Shown here: positions 61,449-64,000 of the stretch, piece by piece | Position numbering within the stretch: position 1 is the first letter of the stretch | How the letters are laid out: every line of letters starts with the position of its first letter | Source: SIG307 sp964545045 | GTDB taxonomy: Bacteria; Bacillota; Clostridia; Lachnospirales; Lachnospiraceae | Direction: 5' to 3' | Length of the DNA stretch: 64,000 bases | Assembly: GCA_964545045.1 (NCBI GenBank) | Contig: CAZJEN010000005.1 | Location: forward strand, 53,215 to 117,214 | The notes under the pieces: generated by a model | The model's database searches: none | The model's input: the letters and a program-made list of their open reading frames with translations, nothing else | Told to the model about the DNA's origin: nothing | Translations under genes and position numbers: made by a program

Positions 61449-62063
61449 TTATGGTCTATAACTGCCTAACGGAAAAGTATCTCTTACCGATACATACTCC
61501 AACAGATCCCGCTGCGCAAGCGGTACCTTTTTCCCATCCACAACAAGCTTTACCCCACTGTAAAGGTCGTCGTTTGTCGATGCCGAAAAGAATATGGACA
61601 CATACTTATCAAAATCCTTCAGGTTATGAACATCCGGTAACCGGTTGCCTCCCCAGCAGATTCTGTTGTCCTTGTACACGTTCCCAAATGGGTACCGATA
61701 CAGTCTTCCTTCCTCATCCGCAAACCACACACGAGTACTGTGCGCTTTTCCCCGGATCGTTGTGAAATGAAACACCGTCGTGGGAAACGGAATCACATAC
61801 TCCTTGTTGTGATAGATAAACGGACGCTTTCCGGCGGAAACCCGTATGATGGCTTCGTGATAATCTTCTTCCACACCACCATCAACAAACCCTGCCGGCA
61901 ACATTCCTACACGGTGGACCGTTCGACTCTCTCCCATAGTTAGCTCCGAGCATGCTCTGCGATAATCATTAAGGGATATTGTCTTACGGACCTCCTGCCC
62001 GTTATCCTGAATGCAGACATCCACATACTCACTGTCCGTATTCAGAACCGACGTAATAACCAT
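61449..62063 (-). CDS. PRTRC system protein B-like (prokaryotic E2-related) protein
   Basis: A 204-residue protein. The segment VWFADEEGRLYRYPFGNVY followed by ICWGGNRLPDVHNL closely resembles the LxxxPFxNVxxxGxxCWGxxxLP motif of PRTRC protein B, whose family is related to bacterial ubiquitin-E2 folds and holds a conserved Cys. The remaining parts (YHEAIIRVSAGKRPFIYHN; TTVFHFTTIRGKA) are beta-rich. It follows the 90-residue gene by 16 bases. PRTRC clusters occur on plasmids and integrative elements; the other PRTRC members may lie beyond the window. I am only moderately sure of this family. Confidence 0.6.
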   Translation of the reverse strand: MVITSVLNTDSEYVDVCIQDNGQEVRKTISLNDYRRACSELTMGESRTVHRVGMLPAGFVDGGVEEDYHEAIIRVSAGKRPFIYHNKEYVIPFPTTVFHFTTIRGKAHSTRVWFADEEGRLYRYPFGNVYKDNRICWGGNRLPDVHNLKDFDKYVSIFFSASTNDDLYSGVKLVVDGKKVPLAQRDLLEYVSVRDTFPLGSYRP

Positions 62064-62079
62064 ACGTCTCCTCCTTTCC

Positions 62080-62352
62080 TTACCAAAAGACCCTCCGTTT
62101 ACTCTTTGCCGAAATCACATTTTTAGAGATTGCATTTACGATATTTCCCGCATTCCGCGTCAAAACATGTTCGTCAAATGCCTTAAACATCTCCTCAAAC
62201 GAAAACCGGTCCCCCAGTACATCCATGTTGCCGTCAAACATATCAGACAACAATAATCTCCGGGACGCGCGTCCCTCCTCATCAGGCTCATAGCCGATGA
62301 CAGCTTGAGCGAAGCTCTCTATGGCCTCCGCTCTCCCAACAGAATCACCCAT
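62080..62352 (-). CDS. Small hypothetical protein, first gene of the PRTRC-B-like unit
   Basis: A 90-residue protein from ATG 62352 (perfect AAAGGAGG site). It is helical and charged (AIESFAQAVIGYEPDEEGRA; FSFEEMFKAFDEHVLTRNAG) with a basic end KSKRRVFW. No family is recognised. Its leader of about 140 bases contains an inverted repeat CCGGTAAA-N4-TTTACCGG (62458-62477) and a CCAGC-GCAA-GCTGG hairpin (62416-62429). Confidence 0.65.
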   Translation of the reverse strand: MGDSVGRAEAIESFAQAVIGYEPDEEGRASRRLLLSDMFDGNMDVLGDRFSFEEMFKAFDEHVLTRNAGNIVNAISKNVISAKSKRRVFW

Positions 62353-62499
62353 TGGGTACCTCCTTTCCGCCAAAATGGCATAAAAAAAAGAGACATGATA
62401 AATGCCCGGCGAGATCCAGCGCAAGCTGGAGCGTTGCATTTACATATCTCATACACACCGGTAAAACCGTTTACCGGCTCAAAATTAAATTACACATAT

Positions 62500-62528
62500 A
62501 GTATAGTACACGCGTACAGTGAAGTCAA
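62500..62528 (-). promoter_or_regulatory. Promoter of the PRTRC-B-like unit with palindrome in the spacer
   Basis: Minus strand TTGACT (62523-62528), 17-base spacer, TATACT (62500-62505). The spacer includes GTACGCGTGTAC, an imperfect palindrome, in the same position as the operators of the two other autoregulated promoters in the window. Confidence 0.75.
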
Positions 62529-62656
62529 GGAAAAGTTGAAAGAAGGAATCTGCCGAATGAAGCAAAATTGCCCGCGAAAAGCGTATATTATGTGAAAAAG
62601 AGCAGATTTCCCTTGCAGAATTTTCAGCTAGCCAGATACGAGTAAGTGCAAGCAGT

Positions 62657-62686
62657 GTTAAGGCGAACCTTTCGGTTCGCCTTAAC
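62657..62686. terminator. Strong hairpin in the intergenic region
   Basis: GTTAAGGCGAACC and GGTTCGCCTTAAC form a perfect 13-bp stem with a four-base loop. There is no T run on either side, so it may be an mRNA-stabilising or processing structure rather than a terminator. Confidence 0.55.
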
Positions 62687-62715
62687 ATCGGGTATCAATG
62701 CACCTATTGATATTA

Positions 62716-62764
62716 TGACTCCGAAGTGCGAAAAATACAAGTACATTTCCACACTTCGGAGTCA
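62716..62764. terminator. Long inverted repeat downstream of the chagasin-like gene
   Basis: TGACTCCGAAGTG (62716-62728) and CACTTCGGAGTCA (62752-62764) form a perfect 13-bp stem with a 23-base loop, about 90 bases after the stop of the gene at 62855. It probably ends that transcript, although the T tract is poor. The rest of 62529-62854 shows nothing else. Confidence 0.5.
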
Positions 62765-62854
62765 ATTCCACAATCCTATTTTGCTTCACATAGTTAAGTA
62801 ATGAAATACAAACAACCACCCTCACAAACAACTTTAAGAAATGTGGTTCTACCT

Positions 62855-63265
62855 CTAGCGTACATCTTCTCTAGAATCTGATATGACGGTATATTTCCCC
62901 TCTTCATCAAAATAATACGTAATCTCATATGAATCACCTACAAATCCGCCACCTTCATATTCCTGCCATGTAATAGTCACCTCTCCCGCATCCACCAATT
63001 CAAATACCCAGTTCTGTGTCTCAGCAGGCCCAAAATTCAAAAAGAAACGACTATTATAATGTTCTATTTCCCTTATAACCTTTTCATTACTTAACTTATA
63101 CTCCCAATAGTTTCCCCCTCGATCATTAGTTGTTTGTGTAAAACGAATTCCATCTTTATGCGCATCCCCTTTTGCTACTGGACTCTCGTCATCCCAAAAA
63201 CGAGTTGCGACGAACGCTACTACGACAAGAATTACCAAAAGTAGAATCTTATACTTACTTGACAT
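62855..63265 (-). CDS. Membrane-anchored or secreted protein with chagasin-like (I42) domain
   Basis: A 136-residue protein with an N-terminal hydrophobic segment (ILLLVILVVVAFVATRF) and an extracytoplasmic domain. The pattern GGNYWEYKLSNEKVI, QNWVFELVDAGEVTITWQEY resembles the chagasin/inhibitor I42 family of cysteine-protease inhibitors (WEY..., F...G...I...Y), although the exact inhibitory loops are not certain. The start has AAAGGAGGTGG. It lies 45 bases downstream of a peptidase-like gene, which supports a protease-inhibitor pair but does not prove it. Confidence 0.6.
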   Translation of the reverse strand: MSSKYKILLLVILVVVAFVATRFWDDESPVAKGDAHKDGIRFTQTTNDRGGNYWEYKLSNEKVIREIEHYNSRFFLNFGPAETQNWVFELVDAGEVTITWQEYEGGGFVGDSYEITYYFDEEGKYTVISDSREDVR

Positions 63266-63310
63266 ATAGTGTCACCACCTCCTTTGTTCTAGAGAATAAT
63301 AACACTCATT

Positions 63311-63916
63311 CTACTGCACATTTACTACAACTGCACCCAATATTCCTGGGTTCTCCAAATAGTTTTGCAAATCCAAATATGCTTTCTTACTCCACGTAGA
63401 AAATTCAACTGTCGTCTTCCCAATAACCTCATCAATTTTCATTCCCGTTACCACTACAAAATGCGGCACCATCTTATACTCCATCTGATTTTCAGTCGAG
63501 TATCCAAAATATACGTCCGCTTTAAGTCCAATCATTAGTATTCCCGGAATATTATTATTAAGGCTGTCTGCAAGCATTTCCTGTACTTCCTCCATCTCAA
63601 GAAGATTAGCATCGCGACTTATCATATTTACAACCGATGATTGTCCTACATCCGTAACATATTGGTTCAATGTAGTCGCTACTGACGGAGGCAAAACTCC
63701 CCATGTTCCTGTCCCCCCAGATACAGCATCTACAATTGCCTGGTTAACTCCTTTTGCCGCCTCATAATTAATATCATCTAACATATCGTACCATGCATCT
63801 TCAAGATCAGTTGTGAAATACGGTCTATCAACTTTTGTCTCTTCTCTTGTTATACTATCGACCATACTAGCTTGCAAATCGATTGGTCTTAAGTAATCCT
63901 CAACATAACCTCTCAC
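63311..63916 (-). CDS. C39-peptidase-like protein, probably truncated at its 5' end
   Basis: A 201-residue frame starting at GTG 63916 without a ribosome binding site; the frame is open to a TGA at 63971-63973 with sequence that still looks coding (KIDYSEYDKF). The C-terminal part, GVLPPSVATTLNQYV then VPHFVVVTGM and a final AVVV strand, resembles the bacteriocin-processing C39-like cysteine peptidase fold with its histidine, but the protein has no cysteine at all. It is therefore either a degenerate domain or the remnant of a larger gene. I cannot exclude a frameshift near the right edge. Confidence 0.5.
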   Translation of the reverse strand: MRGYVEDYLRPIDLQASMVDSITREETKVDRPYFTTDLEDAWYDMLDDINYEAAKGVNQAIVDAVSGGTGTWGVLPPSVATTLNQYVTDVGQSSVVNMISRDANLLEMEEVQEMLADSLNNNIPGILMIGLKADVYFGYSTENQMEYKMVPHFVVVTGMKIDEVIGKTTVEFSTWSKKAYLDLQNYLENPGILGAVVVNVQ

Positions 63917-64000
63917 AAATTTATCATATTCTGAATAGTCAATTTTTGGACTGCGGTGGTTTTCAGCTACTCACTTCTGAAACCATCCTCATTTAAAATT

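Noticed and set aside
62657..62686. Standard intrinsic terminator
   Set aside because: The stem is perfect but neither side has a T run, so termination by this hairpin alone was not claimed.

Overview
The window looks like a chromosomal segment of a Gram-positive, motile, fermentative Clostridia member, most likely Lachnospiraceae. The inference rests on pyruvate:ferredoxin oxidoreductase, CdaA/CdaR, a YwmB-like protein, YesM/YesN-type two-component regulation, ECF/anti-sigma pairs, strong AGGAGG ribosome binding sites, a T-box leader and chemoreceptors. No rRNA, tRNA or CRISPR array was found. Most genes lie on the minus strand.

Region 1 (1-14.1 kb) is envelope and housekeeping: an anchored protein cut by the left edge, a methyltransferase, a YwmB-like protein, ClpX, an undecaprenyl-phosphate sugar transferase, an HtrA protease on the plus strand, a two-gene polysaccharide/teichoic-acid exporter, and the c-di-AMP cyclase operon (two membrane proteins, cdaA, cdaR).

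Region 2 (14.2-31.4 kb) is a co-oriented sugar locus. In transcription order it has two chemoreceptors, a cytoplasmic GH2 beta-mannosidase, an AGE-family epimerase/isomerase, an AraC-type response regulator, a YesM-type kinase, and a YtfQ-YtfR-YtfT-YjfF-like ABC importer with a second binding lipoprotein at its end. The likely logic is sense, import, hydrolyse and isomerise a mannoside. Hairpins between genes probably set the stoichiometry of binding protein to permease.

Region 3 (31.5-35.4 kb) holds a second sugar transferase and an ECF sigma factor with an RsgI/PepSY-type membrane anti-sigma protein.

Region 4 (35.4-45.5 kb, plus strand) is the most unusual part. A T-box leader with a probable leucine specifier, followed by a structured repeat, precedes an isopropylmalate-synthase-like protein that has lost its metal ligands. 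Next come a TIM-barrel/acyl-CoA synthetase fusion, pyruvate:ferredoxin oxidoreductase, and a surface-protein gene interrupted by an amber codon.

Region 5 (45.5-57.7 kb) carries a second ECF/anti-sigma pair, a PfkB kinase, an MFS transporter, an amino-sugar operon led by an HTH-GlmM fusion, a HepT/MntA toxin-antitoxin pair with three phased operators, an XRE regulator, a metallophosphoesterase, an ArsC/Spx-like protein, a lipoprotein and a sirtuin.

Region 6 (57.9-64.0 kb) is the end of an integrated mobile element: tyrosine recombinase, ribbon-helix-helix repressor, an excisionase-like protein, a MazF/PemK toxin, a degenerate resolvase-like protein, an XRE regulator, a PRTRC-B-like protein, and cargo that includes a chagasin-like protein. 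The other end lies beyond the window.
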